A stretch of DNA of 64,000 nt from Betaproteobacteria bacterium (GTDB lineage: Bacteria > Pseudomonadota > Gammaproteobacteria > Burkholderiales > Casimicrobiaceae): NCBI GenBank assembly GCA_016716425.1, contig JADJWJ010000022.1, positions 1-64,000 on the forward strand, written 5' to 3'. The position numbers were made by a program, and so were the translations under genes. Of this stretch, positions 8,227-16,521 are shown piece by piece (within the stretch, counting starts at the first letter, position 1; every line of letters begins with the position of its first letter). The notes beneath the pieces are model-generated. The model did not search any database. It had not been told where the DNA came from and saw nothing but the letters and a program-made list of their open reading frames with translations.

Positions 8227-10077
8227 ATGTCACGACCGATCGCGCACCTTCTCCTGCCGCTGCTCGCTGCGCTGGTCGCGCTCGGCGCCGGCCACGCCGC
8301 CGCGCAGGCGCCCGCGCGAGCTGCGGCCGCCCCGGCCGCCACCCCCGACCCGGTTGCGGTGCTGGCCGCCGCGAAGGCCGCGAGTGGGGGTGTCGCGTGG
8401 GACGCGTTGCGTTCGCAGCACAGCCTCGTCAAGCTGCGCGCGGCAGGTGCGGAGGGCACGGTCGAGCGGTGGAGCGACATCGCGACCGGGCGGTCGATGC
8501 TCCAGTTTTCCATCGGCGCCGTGGCGGGCGCGGCCGGCTGGGACGGCAAGACGTCGTGGACGCAGGAGGGCGCGGACCCGGCGAAGATCGACACCGCACC
8601 CGCCGCGATCGAGCTCGCGGTCAACGCCGCCTACCGCGACCGCCTCGCGTTCTGGTTCCCGGACCGGGCGCGCGCGACGATCGCCTGGAAGGAACGCGCG
8701 GAGGACGAGGGCCGCAAGTACGACGTGGTCACGATCACGCCGGACGGCGGCCGCCCGTTCGATTTCTGGATCGACGCCGAGACGAAGCTGATCGCGCGGC
8801 TCGTCGAGCGCGAGGCGGAGGTCACGCGTACCGAGACGTACAGCGACCGGCGCGAGGTGCAGGGCGTGCGCATCCCGTTCCACGTGGTGAGCCGTCGCGG
8901 CGACCCGAAGTTCGACGAGGTCGTGATCGTGCAGCGGCTCGTGTTCAACGAGCCGCTGACCGACGTTGCCTTCGGCCCGCCGGTCGAGCAGCAGGACGTC
9001 GTGTTCCCGGGCGGGCGCGCGGCGGTCGACGTCAGTTTCGAGGCGCTCTCCGGCCACCTGTTCGTGCGGGTGATGCTGGACGGCCGTGGGCCGTTCCGGA
9101 TGCTGCTCGATGCCGGCGGCGCCAACGTGCTGTCGAAGGAGACCGCGGCGCTGATCCTGGGTCCGGGCAAGCCGGTCCCCGAGACGATGCGGATCGGCGT
9201 CACCAGCCTCGACGGCGTGGAGTTGAGCGGCCAGCGCTACGTGATCGCCGACATCGAGCCGTTCCTGCGCCGCGTCGAGGGGCTCGACGACGTCGCCGGG
9301 ATCATGGGGCTCGAGTGGTTCGTGCGGATCCCGGTGAAGCTCGACTACGCGCGCTCGCGGCTCACGCTCTACGACCCCGCGCAGTTCAAGTACGACGGCA
9401 AGGGCACGCGCGTGCCCGTGGCCACGCGCGGCCGCCTGCCGAAGGTACAGGGCAGCATCGACGGCATCGACGGCGTGTTCGAGATCGACACCGGCAGCCG
9501 CGCGTCGGTGACGCTCGCGCCGGCGTTCGCCGCGAAGCACGACCTCGAGAAGCGTTTCGCCGCGAAGAACGAGGCGATCACCGGCGCGGGGCTTGCCGGT
9601 CCGGTCCGCGCGGGGCTCGCGCGCGGCAAGGTCCTGAAGCTGGGCGCGGTGGAAGTGCCGTCGCCGGTGATCGCGATCCCACGCGGCGCCAAGGTGGCGC
9701 AGGACCGGTCGGACGTCGCCGGCAACGTCGGCTTCGGCGTGCTGCGCCAGTTCGCGGTCACCTACGACCTGCCGCACGACGCGCTGTACTTCGACCGCTA
9801 CCTGAACTTCGGGACGCCGGACATCGCCGACCGCGGCGGGATGTGGCTCGAGCGGAAGCCCGGCGGCTACGAGGTCGTCCACGTCGTCGCCGGCGGGCCC
9901 GCGGACGCGTCCGGCCTCAAGGTCGGCGACATCATCGTCGAGGTCAACGGTGCCGGCTTCGCGCAGACGCCGCTGCCCGCAGTGCGCGATGCGCTGCGCG
10001 GCCCGCCGGGGTCGCGCGTGCGGTTCAAGACGTCGTCGGGGGTGGAGGCCACCGTGGTGCTGCGCGACCTCGTCTGA
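8227..10077 (+). CDS. Exported retropepsin-like aspartyl protease with C-terminal PDZ domain
   Basis: 616 residues. N-terminal signal peptide (MSRPIAHLLLPLLAALVAL...AAAQA). Residues 40-250 resemble a periplasmic outer-membrane-lipoprotein-like beta domain. A pair of retropepsin-like modules follows: LLDAGGANVLS near residue 295, where the catalytic D-T/S-G has become D-A-G, and FEIDTGSRASVTL at about 421 with an intact DTGS. A PDZ domain ends the protein (VVAGGPADASGLKVGDIIVEVNG, roughly 545-605). Periplasmic protease or sensor of envelope peptides is a reasonable inference; the degenerate first motif may mean only one lobe contributes the acid. The gene is monocistronic, convergent with the next gene, and its start is 157 bases from the divergent MlrC start. 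Confidence 0.75.
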   Translation: MSRPIAHLLLPLLAALVALGAGHAAAQAPARAAAAPAATPDPVAVLAAAKAASGGVAWDALRSQHSLVKLRAAGAEGTVERWSDIATGRSMLQFSIGAVAGAAGWDGKTSWTQEGADPAKIDTAPAAIELAVNAAYRDRLAFWFPDRARATIAWKERAEDEGRKYDVVTITPDGGRPFDFWIDAETKLIARLVEREAEVTRTETYSDRREVQGVRIPFHVVSRRGDPKFDEVVIVQRLVFNEPLTDVAFGPPVEQQDVVFPGGRAAVDVSFEALSGHLFVRVMLDGRGPFRMLLDAGGANVLSKETAALILGPGKPVPETMRIGVTSLDGVELSGQRYVIADIEPFLRRVEGLDDVAGIMGLEWFVRIPVKLDYARSRLTLYDPAQFKYDGKGTRVPVATRGRLPKVQGSIDGIDGVFEIDTGSRASVTLAPAFAAKHDLEKRFAAKNEAITGAGLAGPVRAGLARGKVLKLGAVEVPSPVIAIPRGAKVAQDRSDVAGNVGFGVLRQFAVTYDLPHDALYFDRYLNFGTPDIADRGGMWLERKPGGYEVVHVVAGGPADASGLKVGDIIVEVNGAGFAQTPLPAVRDALRGPPGSRVRFKTSSGVEATVVLRDLV

Positions 10078-10078
10078 C

Positions 10079-11014
10079 CTACAGCCCGCCGCCCCACCGG
10101 TACTGCCAGGCGACGCCGACGAGGTCGTAGTCGTTGCCGGTGCGCGACGACACGCCGCTGTTCGCGTAAAACTTGATCGAGTTGTAGCGGTCGATCGGGA
10201 ACGCGAGCGTCCCGCCCAGCCGCCAGTTCTGCTGCAGGTCGGCATTGAGCGTGCCGTCGAGCGTCGTGCGGCCGCCGGCGAACCAAGTGCCGTCCAGCGA
10301 CCCCCAGATGCCGTTGCGGAAACTGTAGATGACGTGCGTCTGCACCGAGTAGAGCGGGTCCTGCGCGCGCGTCCTGCCGCCGTAGAAGTCGTCGTTGTCG
10401 GTGAAGAACGTCACCGCGCCGGTGAGCTCGAAAGTCCAGTTCCCGACGGCCTTGGACACGCCGACCTCGGGCTTGAACGACCAGCGGTTGGTGCCGATGT
10501 TGACGACCCTGGTGTTGTCGTACTGGCCCCACGGCACCGTCACGCGCAGGCTGGCGCCGACGATGAGGTCCTGCTCCCATCCGGCGAACTCCTTGAGCGA
10601 CAGCGCTGGCGCGCCGTACAGGTTGACCGACAGCCGGAACGCTGCGTTGGTGAAGCCTTCGACGACGCGCTCGACCGGCTCGCCCTTGTAGATCGCGCTG
10701 CCGGACAGCCACGCGTACGGCACGATCGCTTCGATCCTGGCGGACTGGCCGGCGATCGCGATGACCCTTGCGTACGCGGCGACGGCGTTGGACGTCGTGA
10801 GTTCCGGATCGGTGATCGGCAGCGCCGAGTCGAACGCGAGGCCGCCCCGCGTGTACGCGTAGCCGGCGACGAGGAAGTTCACGCCGATCGGGGCGTTGGA
10901 GTAGGCGCGCGGCTCGATGTCCTGGGCCCGCGCATCCTGCGCGCCGGCCGCCAGCGCAAGCATCGCGATTGCTGCGAGAACTATACGTCGCATGAGGTCG
11001 AGTGCGGGCCGCAT
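10079..11014 (-). CDS. Outer-membrane beta-barrel, phenol MetA-pathway-like protein
   Basis: About 311 residues with a signal peptide. MRRIVLAAIAMLALAAGAQ, starting at 10993, is the likelier true start, because the first seven codons precede a typical signal. The mature part is rich in alternating hydrophobic/aromatic strands (SFKPEVGVSKAVGNWTFEL, SVQTHVIYSFRNGIWGSL, WRLGGTLAF) and ends in ...VAWQYRWGGGL, as in transporter-like proteins of the MetA phenol-degradation family. These are putative outer-membrane barrels of unknown substrate found next to many catabolic genes. Here no catabolic operon is adjacent. Its stop lies one base past the stop of the convergent PDZ protease. Confidence 0.7.
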   Translation of the reverse strand: MRPALDLMRRIVLAAIAMLALAAGAQDARAQDIEPRAYSNAPIGVNFLVAGYAYTRGGLAFDSALPITDPELTTSNAVAAYARVIAIAGQSARIEAIVPYAWLSGSAIYKGEPVERVVEGFTNAAFRLSVNLYGAPALSLKEFAGWEQDLIVGASLRVTVPWGQYDNTRVVNIGTNRWSFKPEVGVSKAVGNWTFELTGAVTFFTDNDDFYGGRTRAQDPLYSVQTHVIYSFRNGIWGSLDGTWFAGGRTTLDGTLNADLQQNWRLGGTLAFPIDRYNSIKFYANSGVSSRTGNDYDLVGVAWQYRWGGGL

Positions 11015-11099
11015 CGGTTTCGGGACCCCGGACGCCGGCGCGCGGACATCGCCGGAGGGGCCGTCGCGGCAAGCGAAGGCCGCCGGTGCGAGGCAAGGT

Positions 11100-11105
11100 T
11101 ATTAT
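11100..11105 (+). promoter_or_regulatory. Possible -10 box TATTAT
   Basis: TATTAT 47 bases before the monooxygenase start, in the divergent gap with the outer-membrane gene. AT-rich hexamers are rare in this DNA, which is the main support. Confidence 0.3.
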
Positions 11106-11151
11106 CCCACGGTGCGATGCGGAGCGTTCTCCGCACCAAGGGAGGCAGACA

Positions 11152-11460
11152 ATGATCGAGGTGTTCACCGTCTTCGCCCGGATCCGGGCGGCCGAGGGAA
11201 AGGCCGAAGCGCTGGCGTCGCTGCTGGTCGAGCAGGCCGCCGTGGTACGCGCGGCGGAGCCGGGCTGCCTCGTCTACCGGGTCCACCGCTCGACCCGGGA
11301 CCCGCGCCTGTTCGTCTTCTACGAGCAGTACGCGGACGAAGCCGCGTTCGACGCGCACCGCAACTCGCCGCACATCGCCGCCTTCCGCGCGCGGCGCGAG
11401 CGCGAGGGGCTGGCCGACGGCCCGGCCGACGTGGAGGTCTGCCGCGCGCTGACGCAGTGA
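11152..11460 (+). CDS. Antibiotic-biosynthesis monooxygenase (ABM) domain protein
   Basis: 102-residue single ABM (YgiN-like) domain: MIEVFTVFARIRAAEGKAEAL, EPGCLVYRVHRSTRDPRLFVF, YADEAAFDAHRNSPHI. Small dimeric ferredoxin-like-fold proteins of this kind act as quinone or haem monooxygenases, or as stress proteins without a proven reaction. The conserved E-x-Y/W-x(5)-H-x-x-S/T-x-H pattern (YEQYADEAAFDAHRNSPH) is present. A good ribosome site GGGAGG lies before the ATG. It is alone on its strand here, so no pathway can be inferred. Confidence 0.8.
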   Translation: MIEVFTVFARIRAAEGKAEALASLLVEQAAVVRAAEPGCLVYRVHRSTRDPRLFVFYEQYADEAAFDAHRNSPHIAAFRARREREGLADGPADVEVCRALTQ

Positions 11461-11509
11461 TCGCCGCCGGGCGACGGCCGGACTGCGGACGCCAGCGCCC
11501 GTCGTGCCC

Positions 11510-12697
11510 TCAGCGGCCGCCGCGCAGGTGTGCGGCGAAACGCGCGACGCCGTCGGCCAGCCGCGCCTGCCCGGACGCGAAGCACCAGCGGATGCAGCCC
11601 TCGCCCTCCGGGCCGAACGCGCTGCCGGGGGCGAGCCCCAGCCGCGCCTCGTGCACGAGACGCTTGCAGAAAGCGAGGCTGTCGGTCAGTCCCTCGACGC
11701 GGAAGAACGCGTACATCGCGCCCGGCGGCGGCGCGACCTCGACGCCGGGCAGCTCCGCGAGCGCGGCGACGAGGAAGTCGCGGGCGTGGCGATAGCGCTC
11801 GCGCGTGCGCGCGATGGCCGCCTCTCCCCGCGTGAGAGCGGCGACGCCCGCGTGCTGGACGAACGCCGGCGAGCACGACGTGCTGTACTCGATCAGCTTG
11901 CCCAGGTCGGGCATCAGCGCGGACGGCGCGACGAGCCAGCCCAGCCGCCAGCCGGTCATCAGCCACGACTTGGAGAAGCTTCCCACCGACAGCACGCGCT
12001 CCTCGGGGTCGGCGAGGTCGAGAAACGACGGCGCCGCGGCCGCGTCGTCGCGGTAATAGAGCCGCTCGTACACGTCGTCGGCGACGAGCCAGATGCCGTG
12101 CCGCCGGCAGTGGTCGAGGATCGCCTGCTGCTCGGCGGGCGTGGCCGTCCAGCCGGTCGGGTTGTTCGGCGAGTTGACCATCGCGAGCCGCGTCCCGGGC
12201 GTGAGCGCGGCGAGCAGGCGGTCGAGGTCGAGGCGCCACTGACCTGCCGCGAGGTCGAGAGGCACGCACACGACCTGCGCCGACATGATCTTCGGGATCT
12301 CGGTGAGGTTCGGCCACAGCGGCGTCAGCGCGACGACGCGGTCGCCCGGTGCCACCAGCGCCTCGACGACGAGCATCAGCGCCGACATGCCCGACGCGGT
12401 GACGGCGACGTTCGCGGCGGACGTAGGCCGGTGCAGCGCGCCGACGTACGCGGCGATGGCATCGCGCAGCGGCGGAATGCCGAAGTTCTGCGTGTAGAAC
12501 GTCTCGCCGCGCGCGAGGGACGCGAGCGCCGCTTCGCGGATGAACTCGGGCGTCACTTCGTCGGGCTCGCCGAACCAGAAGGGCAGCACGCCGGGGTCGC
12601 CCATGCCCTCGTTGGCGACCTCGCGGATCAGCGACGCCGCGAGCGCGCGCACGGCAGGCCGGGCGGCAGCGTGCGAATGCGCGTGTTCGTCGGGCAT
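11510..12697 (-). CDS. PLP-dependent class I/II aminotransferase
   Basis: 395 residues from ATG 12697 (MPDEHAHSHAAARP); an upstream ATG at 12736 only adds low-complexity codons. Fold type I marks: FWFGEPDEVTP, YTQNFGIPPLRDAIA, NSPNNPTGWTA (PLP-contact Asn), ADDVYERLYY and the PLP lysine in SVGSFSKSWLMTGWRLGW. C-terminal GPEGEGCIRWCFA contains the substrate-carboxylate arginine region. It resembles the aspartate/tyrosine aminotransferase group; the amino donor cannot be told from sequence. A TATAAC hexamer on the minus strand at 12708-12713 is very close to the start, suggesting a short leader. Confidence 0.85.
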   Translation of the reverse strand: MPDEHAHSHAAARPAVRALAASLIREVANEGMGDPGVLPFWFGEPDEVTPEFIREAALASLARGETFYTQNFGIPPLRDAIAAYVGALHRPTSAANVAVTASGMSALMLVVEALVAPGDRVVALTPLWPNLTEIPKIMSAQVVCVPLDLAAGQWRLDLDRLLAALTPGTRLAMVNSPNNPTGWTATPAEQQAILDHCRRHGIWLVADDVYERLYYRDDAAAAPSFLDLADPEERVLSVGSFSKSWLMTGWRLGWLVAPSALMPDLGKLIEYSTSCSPAFVQHAGVAALTRGEAAIARTRERYRHARDFLVAALAELPGVEVAPPPGAMYAFFRVEGLTDSLAFCKRLVHEARLGLAPGSAFGPEGEGCIRWCFASGQARLADGVARFAAHLRGGR

Positions 12698-12804
12698 GGC
12701 CCGGCCGTTATACTTCGGCGCGCCGCCGCCGCGCAAGCCGGTTGGCCGCTATCATGACGGGAGGCAGGGAGACACCTGTCCGGAACCACGCGAGGGGAAC
12801 GACG

Positions 12805-13152
12805 ATGAACGTCTACGGCATCACCAACTGCGACACGGTCAAGGAGGCGCGCGCGTGGCTGTCGCAGCGCGGCGTCTCGCACCGTTTCGTCGACTTCAAG
12901 AAGGTGCCGCCGACTCGCGACCAGCTGAAGGCGTGGTGCGACGCGGCCGGATGGCAGACGCTGCTCAACCGTCGCGGCACCACGTGGAAGAAGCTCGAGC
13001 CGGAGGCGCAGGCGCGCGTCGTCGACGCCGCGTCGGCGATCGCCGTGATGATGGCCAACCCCGCGGCGATCCGCCGGCCGGTGGTCGAGTCCGCCGAAGG
13101 CATTCTGGTCGGCTTCGATCCGCAGGAGTGGGACCGCGTCTTCCCCGGGTGA
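12805..13152 (+). CDS. ArsC/Spx-superfamily protein, YffB-like
   Basis: 115 residues, thioredoxin-fold ArsC family. It opens MNVYGITNCDTVKEARAWL: a single catalytic-type Cys in N-C-D-T rather than the C-x-x-C of Spx or the C-N-T-S of arsenate reductase, which places it with YffB. YffB-type proteins are glutathione-dependent thiol reductases or of unknown role. ...NRRGTTWKKLEP and ANPAAIRRPVVES match the family's cis-Pro/Arg region. Start chosen at 12805 because homology begins there; a TATCAT hexamer at 12750-12755 could be its -10. Confidence 0.8.
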   Translation: MNVYGITNCDTVKEARAWLSQRGVSHRFVDFKKVPPTRDQLKAWCDAAGWQTLLNRRGTTWKKLEPEAQARVVDAASAIAVMMANPAAIRRPVVESAEGILVGFDPQEWDRVFPG

Positions 13153-13175
13153 CGGGGTCGTCGGCACCAGTTGCG

Positions 13176-13388
13176 ATGAGCAGTGCGTCGGCATCGATTC
13201 TCTGCAGCGTGCTCGGCATCGTCGCGAGCGGACTCTGCGGCGGGGTGGCCGGCTGGTCGGTCACCTCGCTGCTCGGATGGAGCGGCGTCGGCGGTGCGCT
13301 GGCCGCGGCCGTGATCGGCATGCTGGTCGCGACCGGCGCGTGGATCGGCCTCACGTCGCTGCTGCGCGCGTTGCGCCTGCTGCAATGA
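13176..13388 (+). CDS. Small membrane protein, unknown
   Basis: 70 residues with two hydrophobic glycine-rich segments (SILCSVLGIVASGLCGGVAG and ALAAAVIGMLVATGAWIGLT) and a short basic C-terminus. It begins 23 bases after the YffB-like gene on the same strand, so the two may share a message. I recognise no family. Codon use and frame fit a real gene, but its small size keeps confidence moderate. Confidence 0.5.
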   Translation: MSSASASILCSVLGIVASGLCGGVAGWSVTSLLGWSGVGGALAAAVIGMLVATGAWIGLTSLLRALRLLQ

Positions 13389-13461
13389 CAAGCCCCCGAC
13401 GTTCGCGGTACCCGCTGCCCCCGAAGAGGCCGGGCGGTCGCACGGGGCGACGCTTCGCGCC

Positions 13462-14280
13462 ATGACGCCGGCGGCGGTCGCCACGGTCGCCGACGCGCTG
13501 ATGGCCGCGTGGGCCGGCGGCAGCGCGATCGCACCGGTCACCGAGTGGATGCCGGGATTCGACGTCCCGTCCGCCTACGACGTGCTCCACGAGATCGAGC
13601 GCCGGCGTGTCGCGCAGGGCTGGCAGCCGGTCGGGCGCAAGATCGGCTTCACCAACCGCACGATCTGGCCGCGGTACGGCGTCTATCAGCCGATGTGGGC
13701 GCACGTGTGGCGCGAGACGGTCGCGCACGCGCCGGACGGCCGCGCGATGGTGACGCTGGCGCCTGCGGCCGAGCCGCGCATCGAGCCGGAAGTCGTGTTC
13801 GGCCTTGCCGGCCCGGTGCCGCTCACCGAGGACGCGCACGTCGTGCTGCGTGAGGTCGCGTGGATCGCGCCCGGATTCGAGGTCGTGCAGTCCCACTTCC
13901 CCGGCTGGAAGTTCACGGCGCCCGACTGCACGGCGGCGTTCGGGCTGCACCGAGCGCTGGTGGTCGGTCCGCGCACGCCGGTGACGGATGCGAACCGCGA
14001 CGCGCTGGCCGCGGCGCTGCCGCGCTTTGTGCTGACGCTGTCTCACGGCGAGCGCGTCGTCGAGCGCGGCGTCGGCGCCAACGTACTCGACAGCCCGGCG
14101 CTGGCGCTCGCACACCTCGCGCGCGTGCTCGCGGCGCAGCCGGCGGCGGCGCCGCTCGCCGCGGGCGAGTTCGTGACGACGGGCACCGTCACCGATGCCT
14201 GGCCGGTGCAGCCGGGGCAGACGTGGTCGAGCGACTACGGCGACCTCGGCATTCCGGGACTCGAGGTCCGGCTGGGCTAG
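13462..14280 (+). CDS. 2-keto-4-pentenoate hydratase / FAH-superfamily enzyme
   Basis: 272 residues. MhpD/DmpE-DmpH-type hydratase-decarboxylase fold: DVLHEIERRRVAQGWQPVGR, KIGFTNRTIWPRYGV (the K-I-G-F/L-T motif), PRIEPEVVFGLAGPV with the metal-binding E-x-E, WIAPGFEVVQSHF, FVTTGTVTDAWPVQPG. Such enzymes hydrate 2-hydroxypenta-2,4-dienoate or decarboxylate oxalocrotonate in meta-cleavage of aromatics. No other meta-pathway genes are adjacent, so the substrate is open. N-terminal MTPAAVATVADALMAAW fits the family's first helix. Confidence 0.75.
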   Translation: MTPAAVATVADALMAAWAGGSAIAPVTEWMPGFDVPSAYDVLHEIERRRVAQGWQPVGRKIGFTNRTIWPRYGVYQPMWAHVWRETVAHAPDGRAMVTLAPAAEPRIEPEVVFGLAGPVPLTEDAHVVLREVAWIAPGFEVVQSHFPGWKFTAPDCTAAFGLHRALVVGPRTPVTDANRDALAAALPRFVLTLSHGERVVERGVGANVLDSPALALAHLARVLAAQPAAAPLAAGEFVTTGTVTDAWPVQPGQTWSSDYGDLGIPGLEVRLG

Positions 14281-14297
14281 CCTGCTACACGTTCGGT

Positions 14298-14303
14298 TAC
14301 AAT
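14298..14303 (+). promoter_or_regulatory. Possible -10 box TACAAT
   Basis: GGTTACAATCGCCGC lies 62 bases before the lipoprotein start, again with the C-G-rich sequence that follows other -10-like hexamers in this window. No convincing -35. Confidence 0.3.
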
Positions 14304-14364
14304 CGCCGCTTTTTGCGCTGCCGCGATCCCATGCGGCGGCGACCAACCCCGAGGCTCGTTACCC

Positions 14365-14577
14365 ATGAAGCTCGCCATGCTCGCCCTCGCCGCGCTCACC
14401 CTGTGCGCCTGCGCGACCACGTCCTCCACCGGTGACCAGCCCACGCGGTCGACGTACGAGGAGAAGGAGTACCGGACCGGCAGCCGCATCCCGGTCCGCG
14501 ACGGTTCCTCCCCGTCGCCCACGAAGTCGCTCGATCCGTCCGCGCTCTCCACCACGGCGACGCCGCGCGTGAACTGA
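14365..14577 (+). CDS. Small lipoprotein, unknown
   Basis: 70 residues. MKLAMLALAALTLCAC is a lipoprotein signal; the lipobox L-C-A-C places the modified Cys at residue 14 or 16. The mature part is polar and likely disordered: TYEEKEYRTGSRIPVRDG followed by Ser/Pro/Thr-rich sequence. The YxTGSRIPVR segment recurs, as far as I recall, in small unnamed lipoproteins of Burkholderiales. Function unknown; outer- or inner-membrane anchoring is inferred only from the signal. Confidence 0.65.
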   Translation: MKLAMLALAALTLCACATTSSTGDQPTRSTYEEKEYRTGSRIPVRDGSSPSPTKSLDPSALSTTATPRVN

Positions 14578-14584
14578 CGCGGCG

Positions 14585-15076
14585 CTACGGCACGGTCAGG
14601 CCGCGGCGCGCGTGCCAGTCGGCGATGCCTTCGCGCGGGTACTCGCGGAAGTGCGTGTGCTTCGGCCCCGACGGCACGTCGGTCCACTTCGGCGCGTAGT
14701 TCAGCATCAACTCGACTTCCTCTGGCGGCTTCGGCAGCGGCGTGTCGATCGCCGACGCGAACGGATAGACCCACTCCGGCCAGCGGGGATCGGCGACCCA
14801 CAGGCCGCTGCCGCACCGGCTGCAGAAGTGGCGGCGGGCCGGCGACAGCCGCTTGCGTGGCTGACCCGGCTCCGCGATGCGCGCCCGGTAGACCGACACG
14901 TGCTTGCCGCCGCGCGCGCGCAGCGTCGGCGCGTCGCCCATGATGCAAATCGCGTACCCGCCGCCTCCCTGCGTCTTGCGGCAGATCGAGCAGTAGCAGC
15001 GCATGTACGGATACGGCGTGTGCGACTCCACGCGGAACCGCACGGCGCCGCAGTGGCAGCTTCCTTCCAGTTGCAT
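14585..15076 (-). CDS. GFA-family (glutathione-dependent formaldehyde-activating-like) protein
   Basis: 163 residues from ATG 15076. The zinc-binding cysteines of the Mss4-like GFA fold are in place: GSCHCGAVRF (CxC near residue 6), CYCSICRKTQGG (CxCxxC), and HFCSRCGSGLW (CxxC). Despite the name, most family members are not shown to condense formaldehyde with glutathione; a CENP-V-like zinc fold is all that can be assured. Its 3' end nearly touches the stop of the convergent lipoprotein gene. Confidence 0.8.
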   Translation of the reverse strand: MQLEGSCHCGAVRFRVESHTPYPYMRCYCSICRKTQGGGGYAICIMGDAPTLRARGGKHVSVYRARIAEPGQPRKRLSPARRHFCSRCGSGLWVADPRWPEWVYPFASAIDTPLPKPPEEVELMLNYAPKWTDVPSGPKHTHFREYPREGIADWHARRGLTVP

Positions 15077-15186
15077 GGCGGTCTCCCTCCTGTCAGGCTC
15101 GGACTCCGGCGCATCGCGGCCGGCTCGCGTAGGGCCAGGATGCAAGTCTCCCCCCCATGGCCCGCCGCGTCCATCGTGAGGCGAAC

Positions 15187-16416
15187 ATGAGCAGAATCAG
15201 TACCCCCGTGCAGTTCCCCGGCGCCGGCGGCGCGCTGCTCGCCGCGCGGCTCGACCTGCCCGGCGCGCAGGCGCCGCGCGCCTTCGTGCTCTTCGCGCAC
15301 TGCTTCACGTGCTCGAAGGACACACGGGCGACGACGTTCATCGCCGAGGCGCTGGCCGACGCGGGCCTCGCGACGCTGCGCTTCGACTTCACCGGGCTTG
15401 GCGGCTCGGAGGGCGAGTTCGCCAACACCGACTTCTCGTCGAACGTCGCCGACCTGGTCGCCGCCGCGCGCTGGCTCGAGGCCGAGCACCGCGCGCCGGC
15501 GCTGCTCGTCGGGCACAGCCTCGGCGGCACCGCCATACTCGCGGCCGCCGGCGCGATCCCGTCGGCGACGGCGGTGGTCACGATCAACGCGCCGTCCGAC
15601 CCCGCGCACCTGGGCAAGCTCTTCGTGCAGAAGGTGGACGAGATCCGCGAAAAGGGGGCGGCCGAGGTCGACCTGGCCGGCCGCAAGTTCACGATCCGGC
15701 GCGAGTTCCTCGACGACATCGCGGCGCATCGGGTCACGGACGCGGTGGCGGGGCTGAAGCGCGCGCTGCTCGTCATGCACGCGCCGGCCGATACCGAGGT
15801 CTCGGTCGACCACGCGTCGGCGATCTTCCGTGCCGCGAAGCACCCCAAGAGCTTCCTGTCGCTCGCCACCGGTGACCATCTGCTGACGAAGCGCGAGGAC
15901 GCGCAGTACGCGGCAAGCGTCCTCGCGGCGTGGGCGAGCCGCTACCTGCCCGTCGCGCCGGCGGCAGCGGAGGAGGCGCCGGGCCCGCGCGACACGGTGC
16001 TCGTCACCGAGACGCGCGTCGGCAAGTTCCAGCAGCGCATCGCGATCGGGCCGCACCGGCTCATCGCCGACGAACCAGGCACCGTCGGCGGCATGGACAG
16101 CGGACCCACCCCGTACGACCTGCTGGTCGCCGGACTCGGCGCGTGCACGACGATGACCGTGCGGATGTACGCGGATGCCAAGGGCATCCCGCTCGAGCGC
16201 GTGTCGGTCGCGCTGAAGCACGCGAAGGTGCACGCGACGGACTGCACCGACTGCGAAACGAAGGACGGCAAGATCGACCGGATCGAGCGCGTGGTCACCC
16301 TCGAAGGCGACCTCGACGATGCGACGCGCGCGAAGCTGCTCGAGATCTCCAACAAGTGCCCGGTGCACCGGACGCTGCACAGTGAGATGTGGATTCCGAC
16401 GCGGCTTGCCGAGTGA
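15187..16416 (+). CDS. Bifunctional alpha/beta-hydrolase - OsmC fusion
   Basis: 409 residues. Residues 1-255 are an alpha/beta hydrolase (VLFAHCFTCSKDT, LRFDFTGLGGSEG, nucleophile elbow GHSLGG, HAPADTEVSV for the acid, GDHLLT for the His). Residues 270-409 are an OsmC/Ohr-like domain with its two redox cysteines, GLGACTTMTVRMYA and NKCPVHRTL. OsmC domains reduce organic hydroperoxides; the fused hydrolase may release the substrate ester. This fusion is widespread in Proteobacteria. The start at 15187 (MSRISTPVQF) is taken because an upstream GTG-free ATG adds only basic residues. Confidence 0.85.
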   Translation: MSRISTPVQFPGAGGALLAARLDLPGAQAPRAFVLFAHCFTCSKDTRATTFIAEALADAGLATLRFDFTGLGGSEGEFANTDFSSNVADLVAAARWLEAEHRAPALLVGHSLGGTAILAAAGAIPSATAVVTINAPSDPAHLGKLFVQKVDEIREKGAAEVDLAGRKFTIRREFLDDIAAHRVTDAVAGLKRALLVMHAPADTEVSVDHASAIFRAAKHPKSFLSLATGDHLLTKREDAQYAASVLAAWASRYLPVAPAAAEEAPGPRDTVLVTETRVGKFQQRIAIGPHRLIADEPGTVGGMDSGPTPYDLLVAGLGACTTMTVRMYADAKGIPLERVSVALKHAKVHATDCTDCETKDGKIDRIERVVTLEGDLDDATRAKLLEISNKCPVHRTLHSEMWIPTRLAE

Positions 16417-16452
16417 AATCCGGGCCGGTGCCGCAATGCGGCCGCGCGGCCC

Positions 16453-16458
16453 GATAAT
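16453..16458 (+). promoter_or_regulatory. Possible -10 box GATAAT
   Basis: CCCGATAATGCCGGG, 64 bases before the octahaem cytochrome start. The hexamer is flanked by a small GC inverted repeat. No clear -35. Confidence 0.35.
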
Positions 16459-16521
16459 GCCGGGCACCCGACCCGGCCCGCAGATTCGACCCCACTTCCC
16501 GGATCGCTGCTTGCACCGCGC